From Flavobacteriales bacterium UBA6049 (GTDB taxonomy: Bacteria > Bacteroidota > Bacteroidia > Flavobacteriales_G > Salibacteraceae): 6,462 nucleotides of DNA. Shown one piece after another: positions 1-5,847 of this stretch. Within the stretch, counting starts at the first letter, position 1; each line of letters starts with the position of its first letter. The translations under genes were made by a program, and so were the position numbers. The notes under the pieces are model-generated. The model saw only the letters and a list, made by a program, of their open reading frames with translations, was not told where the DNA came from and searched no databases. The stretch lies in the NCBI GenBank assembly GCA_002429085.1, contig DIYR01000103.1:1-6462 (forward strand), in the 5' to 3' direction.

Positions 1-1
1 C

Positions 2-493
2 GAAGGTGGCGCAGTTTTATGTAAGACTAAAGAGTCATATGATAATCTTATGTCTTGGCGAGATTATACAGATAAAAAGCCTAGTGGCTCTAATTTTAAC
101 GACAAGATGACTGATATCGAAGCTTCTCTTGCCTCCTGCCAATTAGGGCGTCTAGAAACAGTACTCAATGAACGCAGTAAACGTGCGGCGATATATGAAG
201 AAAATATTAAAAACATAGACTTCTTAAAGGCACCTCTTAGTCACAAAAGACGCATATGGTATCGGTATGCAGTTCAATGTATGGATATAGATGCACAAAA
301 ACTAATTACTGAATGTACAAAAAGCGATGTCAATGTCTGCCGTCCAGTTGACCCATGGCTATCCCCACAAGAATTTGTATCTCTACCAGTAGCGCAAAAA
401 GCCTATAAAAATATAGTGTCACTCCCACTATTTCCTACTTTGAGCGTAGAAGAACAAAACCACGTCATCTCCACCATACAGAAAGTTTACTAA
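2..493 (+). CDS. DegT/DnrJ/EryC1/StrS-family PLP sugar aminotransferase, C-terminal part (5' partial)
   Basis: This is the C-terminal 163 residues of a PLP-dependent aminotransferase of the DegT/DnrJ/EryC1/StrS family. Such enzymes transfer an amino group, usually from glutamate, to the keto group of a nucleotide-linked sugar in the cytoplasm. The frame is open to the left edge and begins at EGGAVL, the strand that in this family follows the catalytic lysine by about five residues. The lysine itself therefore lies just outside the window. Visible family signatures are NFNDKMTDIEASL (residues 31-43 of the visible part), then QLGRLETVLNER, and near the end SLPLFPTLSVEEQ, which matches the usual SLPxxPxLxxEE closing motif. 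The ATG at position 50 is internal and is not the start. The stop lies 2 bases before the next gene, so the two are probably cotranscribed. The sugar substrate cannot be told from this half. Confidence 0.9.
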   Translation, partial: EGGAVLCKTKESYDNLMSWRDYTDKKPSGSNFNDKMTDIEASLASCQLGRLETVLNERSKRAAIYEENIKNIDFLKAPLSHKRRIWYRYAVQCMDIDAQKLITECTKSDVNVCRPVDPWLSPQEFVSLPVAQKAYKNIVSLPLFPTLSVEEQNHVISTIQKVY

Positions 494-495
494 CA

Positions 496-1113
496 ATGTC
501 GACGGAATGGAATGTAAGGAAAGATCAAATCACCGATTATTATGCCAAACTAATAGAAGATTATGGAGATGACCCCCGCTCATGTGATTATGGACGTAAG
601 GAATCTCAAGCAAAAAAATTTCGCATTCTTAATGAAGCTATGCCTCTGGATGGAAAAAAAGTATTGGATGTAGGCTGTGGCCTTGCCGACTTCTCAGCAT
701 TCCTCAAGAGTGCAAACAAAGATATAAGTTATGATGGTATAGACATTACGGAAGGTATGATAACTTTAGCAAAGAAGAAATATCCTAATCTAAATTTGCG
801 CTGCATAGATATTCTAAAAGAAGATATTACCAGCCAATACGACTTAGTTACAGCTAATGGTATTTTTTATCTGTTAGGAGAGAATGCTTGGGAAACAATG
901 AAAACTTTAATAGCTCGAATGTTCACTATTACAAATCAAGCGGTCGCTTTTAACTCGCTTAGCCTTTGGTGCGAGGACCCTGTCGAGGGAGAGTTTTATG
1001 CTGATCCAGTTAAAACATTGAAATTTTGTAAATCTTTGACTCCTTATGTAACCTTACGACACGATTATCACACTAGAGACTTTACAATTTATATGTATAA
1101 AGAGCAGGTATGA
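496..1113 (+). CDS. Class I SAM-dependent methyltransferase
   Basis: A 205-residue soluble methyltransferase with a Rossmann-type SAM-binding fold. Motif I is VLDVGCGLADF (residues 56-66). The acidic residue that binds the SAM ribose is D83, in YDGIDIT. The motif II/III region is YDLVTANGIFYLL (115-127). The N-terminal stretch YYAKLIEDYGDDPRSCDYG and the later AFNSLS, EGEFYADP and RHDY elements resemble a small family of stand-alone methyltransferases that I recall from polysaccharide and secondary-metabolite clusters. The gene starts 2 bases after the aminotransferase stop and ends 4 bases before the WbqC-family gene. No strong Shine-Dalgarno is visible before the ATG, so translational coupling to the gene upstream is likely. 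Its neighbours suggest O- or N-methylation of an amino sugar or a small precursor. The substrate is inferred from context only. Confidence 0.88.
   Translation: MSTEWNVRKDQITDYYAKLIEDYGDDPRSCDYGRKESQAKKFRILNEAMPLDGKKVLDVGCGLADFSAFLKSANKDISYDGIDITEGMITLAKKKYPNLNLRCIDILKEDITSQYDLVTANGIFYLLGENAWETMKTLIARMFTITNQAVAFNSLSLWCEDPVEGEFYADPVKTLKFCKSLTPYVTLRHDYHTRDFTIYMYKEQV
1106..1109 (+). promoter_or_regulatory. Ribosome binding site of the WbqC-family gene
   Basis: AGGT lies 8 bases before the ATG at 1118, inside the last codons of the methyltransferase gene. It supports that ATG as the start. Confidence 0.6.
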
Positions 1114-1117
1114 ATTC

Positions 1118-1825
1118 ATGATTGTCTCTATTAATCAACCAGCTTATTTACCCTGGCTAGGTTATTTCGATCGAATTCATGCAAGTGATATCCATGTTAT
1201 TCTGGATCACGTACAATTTGAAAAAAACAGCTTTGTGAACCGTAATAAAATTCGCACACCACAAGGTCAAATGTGGTTAACAATTCCGCTAGCTACAAAG
1301 GGTAAGTTTAATAATTTACCTATTAATCAGCTATCTGTTGCAAATCAAAATAAATGGTGTTCCAAACATTTAAAATCAATCCAAGCTAATTATGCCAAGG
1401 CTCTAAATTTCAATATACTCATGCCAATGCTTGAAGAAATCTTGACTACCAATGACGAGAGTACCTTCCTACCAATCATCATGACTCTTAATGATATGTT
1501 AGCTGGAATTCTTAATTGCAAGCGCGAGAAAGTGCTGAGTTCAACAATGAATGTTACATCCTCAAAATCAGAGATGGTCCTTGAAATCTGTAAAAAAATC
1601 AATGCAACAACATATTTATCAGGTCCTTTCGGCAAAGATTATCTTGAAGAACACCTTTTCTTAGAAGCAGGAATTGAAGTAAAATACCACACATATGAGA
1701 GTATGCAATACACGCAGAACTGGCCTGACTTCGTGAGCCATCTTTCCTCTTTAGATCTTTTAATGAATTATGATTTAAATACTGTAGAAGATTTTATGAT
1801 TAAAGGCCGTAGATATCTGGAATAA
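1118..1825 (+). CDS. WbqC-family protein
   Basis: A 235-residue protein of the WbqC family (Pfam WbqC-like), a family found in O-antigen, capsule and glycosylation gene clusters and lacking a settled biochemical function as far as I know. The diagnostic N-terminus is MIVSINQPAYLPWLGYFDRI, followed by D24, H31, VQFEKNSFVNRNKIRTPQG (32-50) and the WLTIPL strand (53-58). The central YLSGPFGKDYL and the late W-P-D-F element also fit the family. The length is normal and both ends look complete. There is no signal peptide or membrane segment, so it is expected to be cytoplasmic. It follows the methyltransferase by 4 bases and has a good ribosome binding site. With the aminotransferase and methyltransferase it forms a compact set, which suggests a step in making or decorating an amino sugar, but this is inference. 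After its stop the sequence passes into an IS scar, so it is the last gene of its transcript. Confidence 0.9.
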   Translation: MIVSINQPAYLPWLGYFDRIHASDIHVILDHVQFEKNSFVNRNKIRTPQGQMWLTIPLATKGKFNNLPINQLSVANQNKWCSKHLKSIQANYAKALNFNILMPMLEEILTTNDESTFLPIIMTLNDMLAGILNCKREKVLSSTMNVTSSKSEMVLEICKKINATTYLSGPFGKDYLEEHLFLEAGIEVKYHTYESMQYTQNWPDFVSHLSSLDLLMNYDLNTVEDFMIKGRRYLE

Positions 1826-1863
1826 CTATAATATTAGGGTCTGTACCAGATAACGCTGTTTAG

Positions 1864-2085
1864 GTTGATGGTAATACTGAGCTGAGTATTTCTGCCCAAT
1901 ACCACTTGCTCAGTATCAGTCGCTCTGATTGGTATTATGATCCTACGGGCGAAAGTGGGTTAAACCTTGAGCTGATGTGCTTGATGGGTATAAAGGCCAT
2001 TTATCAACGTCTTCGCACGTCTGTGCCTCATCCCTTGGGCTACGCCCTGCGAGATGAAGCACAAAACCAAGAACAGGCTGCATAA
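1864..2085 (+). pseudogene. IS3-family transposase OrfB remnant with internal deletions
   Basis: The frame is closed by TAG at 1861-1863 and then open for 73 codons to TAA at 2083-2085, with no good start codon. The first part, VDGNTELSISAQYHLL then SISRSDWYYDPTGES, matches the N-terminus of IS3-type OrfB, where the usual pattern is LVD...LS...Q..LLGISRS..YY.P.GES. It continues NLELM, then jumps to CLMGIKAIYQRLRTSVPHP, which in intact relatives (LMRLMGLxAIYQRPRTSxPHP) lies several tens of residues further on. After PHP it goes directly to LGYALRDEAQNQEQAA and the stop. This Q-rich tail is probably the extreme C-terminus, so the whole integrase core with its D, D and E residues is gone. The comparison rests on my memory of the family, but the match in the first two blocks is strong. 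Confidence 0.75.
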
Positions 2086-2117
2086 AACATAAAAGAGTAG
2101 CTTAACTTCAGCTAAAC

Positions 2118-2142
2118 TGTCCAAACAAACAGGACCACCTCA
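2118..2142 (+). repeat. Right terminal inverted repeat of the IS remnant
   Basis: The 25 bases begin TGTCCAAACA and end GGACCACCTCA. They lie 33 bases after the transposase stop and have the TG...CA-type border and GGACCAC(C/T)TCA ending that I associate with IS3-family ends. The partner repeat on the left is not in the window, so neither a perfect match nor a target duplication can be shown. The last three bases, TCA, are also the galE stop codon on the other strand. Confidence 0.6.
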
Positions 2143-3135
2143 CTTGTTGGCCAATAATTGTTTTTCCCAGGCGATGGAGCTATCTATGATTAGCTTTAAG
2201 CTTTCGTTATGTGGTCGCCACCCTAATTGGTTTCTTAACTTGCTAGAATCTGCGATAACCTTGGGAATATCACCATCCCGGCGCGGTGCGTTTTGTACAT
2301 GGATAGAGACATTTAAAGCTTTTTGTACCTGTTCTAGGACCTCAAGAACCGAATAGCCATTTCCATAGCCACAATTCACCAAGGTACTCTGTCTATCTTT
2401 TAAAATGGACTGTAGGACATGGACATGTGCTTCAGCTAGATCGGAGACGTGGATGAAGTCACGCACACAAGTGCCATCTTGGGTGTTGTAATCTGTACCA
2501 AATATCTTGAACTCGGACTGGATCCCTAAGCCCGCTTGTACAGCATTGCGAATTAAGTGGGTTGTTTGGTGTGTTCTTTGTCCAGAGCGCAGGCTTTCAT
2601 CTGCACCGGCGACATTGAAATATCTTAGAATTCCATAGGTGAAATCATAGGCTTTGGCACAATCCATCAAAACATTCTCAATCATCAGTTTGGAATGCCC
2701 ATAAGGAGAGCTGGGGTTAAGCACGTCTTTTTCTGTGACCGGATGATCTGGTTGGTTTTGATAAACAGCGGCAGTTGATGAGAAGATAAATGAACGAATA
2801 TTTTCTTTTATACAGGTCGAGATCAATGAGATGCTGTGGGAAACATTATTTTTATAATAGGAGAGGGGGTCTTGTATCGACTCTGGGACAATAATGGAGC
2901 CAGCAAAATGCAATATGGCCGTGATACCATGGTCGCGAATGATACGGCTGACTTTAGCGCTATCACTGATGTCCCCCTTGATGAAAGTTGCATCTGGGGC
3001 GATATTCTCTTCATAGCCTGTAGAAAGATTGTCGAGAATAACAACATGGTAGCCTTGATCCAACAGGGCATAAACTGTGTGACTACCAATATAGCCAGCC
3101 CCGCCGGTCACCAATAATATGTCAGTCTCTGGCAT
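2140..3135 (-). CDS. galE: UDP-glucose 4-epimerase
   Basis: A 331-residue short-chain dehydrogenase-type epimerase that interconverts UDP-glucose and UDP-galactose with tightly bound NAD, supplying activated galactose for glycan synthesis in the cytoplasm. The NAD-binding motif is TGGAGYIGSH (residues 10-19), followed by DNLSTG (35-40) and GDISD (54-58). The catalytic residues are Y145 and K149 in YGHSK, with T121 of FSSTAAVY at the usual Ser/Thr position. RYFNVAGAD (171-179), DGTCVRDFIHVSDLA (220-234) and APRRDGD (283-289) complete the family pattern. The position equal to E. coli Tyr299 appears to be V293. The length is near the usual 330-340. It overlaps the preceding glycosyltransferase gene by 14 bases and has its own ribosome binding site. 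Its stop codon sits in the end of the IS remnant, so a few C-terminal residues may have been lost. Confidence 0.93.
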   Translation of the reverse strand: MPETDILLVTGGAGYIGSHTVYALLDQGYHVVILDNLSTGYEENIAPDATFIKGDISDSAKVSRIIRDHGITAILHFAGSIIVPESIQDPLSYYKNNVSHSISLISTCIKENIRSFIFSSTAAVYQNQPDHPVTEKDVLNPSSPYGHSKLMIENVLMDCAKAYDFTYGILRYFNVAGADESLRSGQRTHQTTHLIRNAVQAGLGIQSEFKIFGTDYNTQDGTCVRDFIHVSDLAEAHVHVLQSILKDRQSTLVNCGYGNGYSVLEVLEQVQKALNVSIHVQNAPRRDGDIPKVIADSSKLRNQLGWRPHNESLKLIIDSSIAWEKQLLANK

Positions 3136-4276
3136 CTTTTATCCCTATGATTCTATTGTATAAGTTTGCATATTCTTCAGCAACTTTATCCCAGTCAAAA
3201 GCTAATATATCTTGACTAGCTTGGTGACTTAAGCGTCTCCCCAGGTTACTGTCGGTGCGAAGCTGAGTGACCGCGTCGACAAGCCCCTCCACATCATTCA
3301 CTTCAACCATCATACCATTGATTTCATGTTGAATTATATCAACGGCCATACCAACTTTTGTAGTCACTAGCGGCACACCTGAGGCCATTGCTTCTAAGAC
3401 AGCCTTTGGGCCACCTTCTTCGCGGGAGGTGACAAGATAAGTATCTGTTACGGCGTATAAATCAGCAACATCATCGGGGTCGTCAAAATAAAAATGCTTG
3501 TAAGCAATACCTAATTTGTCAAGGCCTGCTTTTACATACCCACGAGAGGGCCCCGAGAGCAAGCAAAACAGATTTTCTTTGTTTGGTAATTTTGCCAATA
3601 CATCCAGAAAGATATCAGGGCCTTTTATAAGTTTAGGTGTTAGCCCTTCTCCCCAACCAGAACCGTCCTTTTGAAAAGAGCCTATAACAAAGGCGTCTTC
3701 AGGAACACCAAGCTTTCGTCTCTTTTGAGATCGCGCTGCGGGTGCATCCTGTTCTGGCGCAAAGCGTTCTACATTTACGCCTAAGGGGATTAAGTTCACT
3801 TTTGACGGATCAAATCCCCATTGGATGAAGCGCTCTCGCATAGTTGTATTTGCCAAAATCAAGGCGGAGAGATTATCTTTATGCGCAAGCACAAAATTTA
3901 GCTGTTCATCCATATCGTCTGAGATGCCAAAATCACCATGAAAGTAGGTGAGCACAACCTTATTTCGTTTAAGAAGTCCTTTGGACATGAAGTTATAGAA
4001 TACATTGGCTGAGCCGAAACTAAGGATTCTCTTACTGTAGAAAGATGGATGTGTGTCTAAGGAAGCCTCAAAACCAATCTCACGTAATCTTTTTGTGATA
4101 TTAATTCCATCCCATTGAATGGACCAGTTAGCATCTTCTACGACGTAGACGACTTTCTGTTTGGCCTGCCCTTGGCAATCACTAATATATCGAAAAAGAT
4201 ACTTAGATCTTTTACATGTGGTGAGCAGTTCACGTATTGATGCTTTGAATTTTGGGCTGAGAATATGCTTTATCAT
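3122..4276 (-). CDS. GT4-type glycosyltransferase
   Basis: A 384-residue GT-B fold glycosyltransferase, most like family GT4, which moves a sugar from a nucleotide sugar to a growing glycan on the cytoplasmic side. The N-terminal domain contains VVYVVEDANWSIQWDG and the C-terminal domain begins near IPLGVNVERF (163-172). Its donor-binding part has the retaining-enzyme EX7E motif, E287 to E295 in EEGGPKAVLE, followed by AMASGVPLVTTKVG. I chose the ATG at 4276. It overlaps the upstream methyltransferase stop as ATGA, and the protein then starts MIKHILSPKF. The frame extends seven codons further to a TTG at 4297, which would overlap the upstream gene by 25 bases and is less likely. The gene overlaps galE by 14 bases. 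No signal peptide or membrane segment is evident. Acceptor and donor are unknown; the adjacent galE makes a galactose-type donor possible. Confidence 0.88.
   Translation of the reverse strand: MIKHILSPKFKASIRELLTTCKRSKYLFRYISDCQGQAKQKVVYVVEDANWSIQWDGINITKRLREIGFEASLDTHPSFYSKRILSFGSANVFYNFMSKGLLKRNKVVLTYFHGDFGISDDMDEQLNFVLAHKDNLSALILANTTMRERFIQWGFDPSKVNLIPLGVNVERFAPEQDAPAARSQKRRKLGVPEDAFVIGSFQKDGSGWGEGLTPKLIKGPDIFLDVLAKLPNKENLFCLLSGPSRGYVKAGLDKLGIAYKHFYFDDPDDVADLYAVTDTYLVTSREEGGPKAVLEAMASGVPLVTTKVGMAVDIIQHEINGMMVEVNDVEGLVDAVTQLRTDSNLGRRLSHQASQDILAFDWDKVAEEYANLYNRIIGIKDARD
3143..3146 (-). promoter_or_regulatory. Ribosome binding site of galE
   Basis: On the minus strand AGGG lies 7 bases before the ATG at 3135, within the glycosyltransferase coding sequence. 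It fixes the start of galE despite the overlap. Confidence 0.65.
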
Positions 4277-4926
4277 TTTGTTACCACACAACCCCAACCT
4301 GTTGTGATCCAGGATTGTGATCGGTTCTGTTTCTTTTCTAGATATTGAAAGCAGCCGCCAAATATCTTGAGTAACTTTAAGCCAATACGCAATTTGATAT
4401 TCCCATCCGCATAGCTGCGATATAGATGGGCGCGTATCAAATCATGGATTACAGCAACTACACCGCCTTGCGGTGAAAGTTCAATGATGGTGAAGCCAGC
4501 TTGTTCTAGCTCGCGTTTTAGTTTTTGTTGTGTCCAACGGTTATAATCATGGGGGTCTGCATGAACCTGATATAAAAACGGCATGGTAATCAAGCCTGAC
4601 CCACCTGTTTTGAGAGTACGATATGCTTCTTGCAGAACCGCTGCTGGATCTTCAACATGCTCTAATACCTCTGTGAGCAAAAACCAATCACATTCATTAG
4701 CTTTGAAGGGAAGTTTCGCTGCATCAGAGATGATATCTGGACCTGACTGTGGATCACAATTTAAATATATCCAATTATCGACCTGATCCATCGGTGGTTG
4801 GAAATCGCTCCGATTGTCCTCTCTCTCTCCGCCGATATCTAACAGTTTTCCAGCATAACTTGATTTATATCGGTTGAGAAATTGATCGACATATTGCCTG
4901 CGAAATGTAATACGTGGCCCGCTCAT
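4273..4926 (-). CDS. Class I SAM-dependent methyltransferase (Methyltransf_11-like)
   Basis: A 217-residue methyltransferase with the order of motifs seen in Methyltransf_11/23 proteins. Motif I is KLLDIGGERE (27-36), with GGE instead of the usual GxGxG spacing. D58 in NCDPQSG is the likely ribose-binding acid. SDAAKLPF (67-74) and LLTEVLEHVEDP (83-94) follow, then LKTGGSGLITMPF (105-117) and HADPHDYNRWT (122-132). The last element recurs in methyltransferases of polysaccharide clusters. Both borders are ATGA overlaps: its ATG at 4926 with the stop of the upstream methyltransferase, and its stop with the ATG of the glycosyltransferase. This points to translational coupling. The likely role is methylation of a sugar or another glycan constituent. 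The substrate cannot be read from the sequence. Confidence 0.87.
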   Translation of the reverse strand: MSGPRITFRRQYVDQFLNRYKSSYAGKLLDIGGEREDNRSDFQPPMDQVDNWIYLNCDPQSGPDIISDAAKLPFKANECDWFLLTEVLEHVEDPAAVLQEAYRTLKTGGSGLITMPFLYQVHADPHDYNRWTQQKLKRELEQAGFTIIELSPQGGVVAVIHDLIRAHLYRSYADGNIKLRIGLKLLKIFGGCFQYLEKKQNRSQSWITTGWGCVVTK

Positions 4927-5792
4927 TTTTTGCTCGATTCACTCGTTGAAACTGTAACATCGCGACGCTTTATGAGGTAATAATTCAAATTTTTCTCTAA
5001 TCGGAAAACAGACTTGAATATCACCTCATAGAGATATCGCAATAGAGACTTAATGGATTTTGGTGGTGCAATAGGGGCGATATCACAAGCAGCTTGGCGC
5101 AGGCAAATCATGTCCTGATAAGAGGCGAAGATTTTCTCCATTTTTCGAGGTGTCAGGAAGGCAACATGCTTCATCAGATAGCTAGTCGGACGACCTCTTA
5201 ATTTCAAGTAGAGGTTAAAGGTCTGTTTCCCTAAGAATGTAGGTCCAACAACCTTATAGTGACCTTCATAAGGGTAATTCCAGTTATTAGTTGCAAGATA
5301 GATCACGCCGGACTTTTTGGTCACACGCCACATTTCAGCCATGGATTCCTTAATGTCTTGCACATGTTCAATGACAGTAAAGCAATAAATAAAGTCAAAC
5401 TCTTCGTCGTTGAATTTAAGTTTTTCGGCCACACCATTGGTGAAATTTTCTGGTGAGAGACCTAGTTCCTGTGCTTTCAGGCGTGTAATTTCCAATGCAT
5501 TACTGTCCGGTTCAATGCCATGAATCTCAGAGAATCCTGCATTCATTAAGCCAGGAATGATACTGCCTGTTCCCACGCCTATAATGAGCACTTTACCAGA
5601 GACAACAGGGGAAGCGTCTAGAATATCTTTAAGCCGAATTTCATCATTCTCTTCTTCATTTAAACGGGCAGTAATATTCACGCTGTAATTTGGTAATCCC
5701 AGTGTGTCGCGGTAATAACGCGTATAATATTCATGTTGAAGTTCACGAATTTCGTCTGTATATAGAAGTTTAGAGTTTTTCAACTTTTCCAT
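4923..5792 (-). CDS. Class I SAM-dependent methyltransferase with N- and C-terminal extensions
   Basis: A 289-residue protein with a central SAM-binding domain. Motif I is VLIIGVGTGSI (68-78), E94 in HGIEPD is the acidic ribose contact, and FDFIYCFTVIEHVQD (132-146) and VTKKSGVIYLATNN (157-170) give the later strands. About 60 residues precede the domain, starting MEKLKNSKLLYTDEI and including EYYTRYYRD. About 100 follow, ending in a basic and Ser/Thr-rich tail. The start is the ATG at 5792, with AGG 8 bases upstream; another ATG at 5796 is in a different frame. A 55-base gap separates it from the upstream methyltransferase gene, and its stop overlaps the next ATG as ATGA. It probably methylates a glycan component like its neighbours. 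It shares little visible sequence with them outside the SAM motifs, so it is unlikely to be a recent duplicate. Confidence 0.87.
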   Translation of the reverse strand: MEKLKNSKLLYTDEIRELQHEYYTRYYRDTLGLPNYSVNITARLNEEENDEIRLKDILDASPVVSGKVLIIGVGTGSIIPGLMNAGFSEIHGIEPDSNALEITRLKAQELGLSPENFTNGVAEKLKFNDEEFDFIYCFTVIEHVQDIKESMAEMWRVTKKSGVIYLATNNWNYPYEGHYKVVGPTFLGKQTFNLYLKLRGRPTSYLMKHVAFLTPRKMEKIFASYQDMICLRQAACDIAPIAPPKSIKSLLRYLYEVIFKSVFRLEKNLNYYLIKRRDVTVSTSESSKK

Positions 5793-5800
5793 ACATGGTA

Positions 5801-5803
5801 CCT
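5801..5803 (-). promoter_or_regulatory. Ribosome binding site of the 289-residue methyltransferase gene
   Basis: AGG on the minus strand lies 8 bases before the ATG at 5792 and only 4 before the out-of-frame ATG at 5796. The spacing supports the start at 5792. Confidence 0.5.
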
Positions 5804-5822
5804 ATCATTGATCGGTAAAGCA

Positions 5823-5840
5823 ATGAGTGAAAATACTCAT
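5823..5840. other. Small stem-loop between two methyltransferase genes
   Basis: ATGAGT and ACTCAT form a perfect 6-base inverted repeat around a 6-base loop in the 55-base gap between minus-strand genes. On the plus strand it is followed by CTTTTTTA. On the minus strand, the direction of the genes, no T-run follows, so it is not a convincing terminator for them. It could be a weak processing or stability element, or chance in AT-rich DNA. Confidence 0.3.
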
Positions 5841-5847
5841 ATCTTTT

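Larger units (their letters stand above)
1864..2142 (+). mobile_element. Decayed IS3-family insertion sequence, right end retained
   Basis: The 314-base gap between the convergent gene groups holds the wreck of an IS3-family element. It includes an OrfB transposase remnant (1864-2085), a short AT-rich tail, and a right terminal sequence ending in CCACCTCA at 2142. I could not find a matching left end: no copy of the reverse complement (TGAGGTGGTCC) occurs between 1826 and 1864. The left part, including OrfA, is therefore lost, and the left limit given is only where recognisable coding begins. From 1826 to 1863 I see nothing identifiable. With the DDE core missing and one end gone, it cannot move by itself. 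Confidence 0.75.

Noticed and set aside
1390..1635. Minus-strand open frame of 81 codons
   Set aside because: It lies wholly inside the WbqC-family gene in antisense, with no recognisable motif.
1827..1832. TATAAT, a perfect -10 box, just after the WbqC-family stop
   Set aside because: There is no -35-like sequence at the proper distance upstream, and no plus-strand gene follows apart from the dead transposase remnant.
2098..2114. TAGCT...AGCTA stem as a terminator between the convergent groups
   Set aside because: The stem is only 5 bases, no T-run follows on either strand, and it lies inside the IS end sequence. No convincing terminator is visible between the two groups.
2823..3089. Minus-strand open frame of 88 codons in another frame of galE
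   Set aside because: It is fully contained in galE and has no independent support.
2836..3117. Plus-strand open frame of 93 codons
   Set aside because: It is antisense to galE, which is well supported by motifs. The translation shows no family features and no good ribosome binding site.
5259..5456. Plus-strand open frame of 65 codons
   Set aside because: It is antisense to the 289-residue methyltransferase gene and its product resembles nothing.
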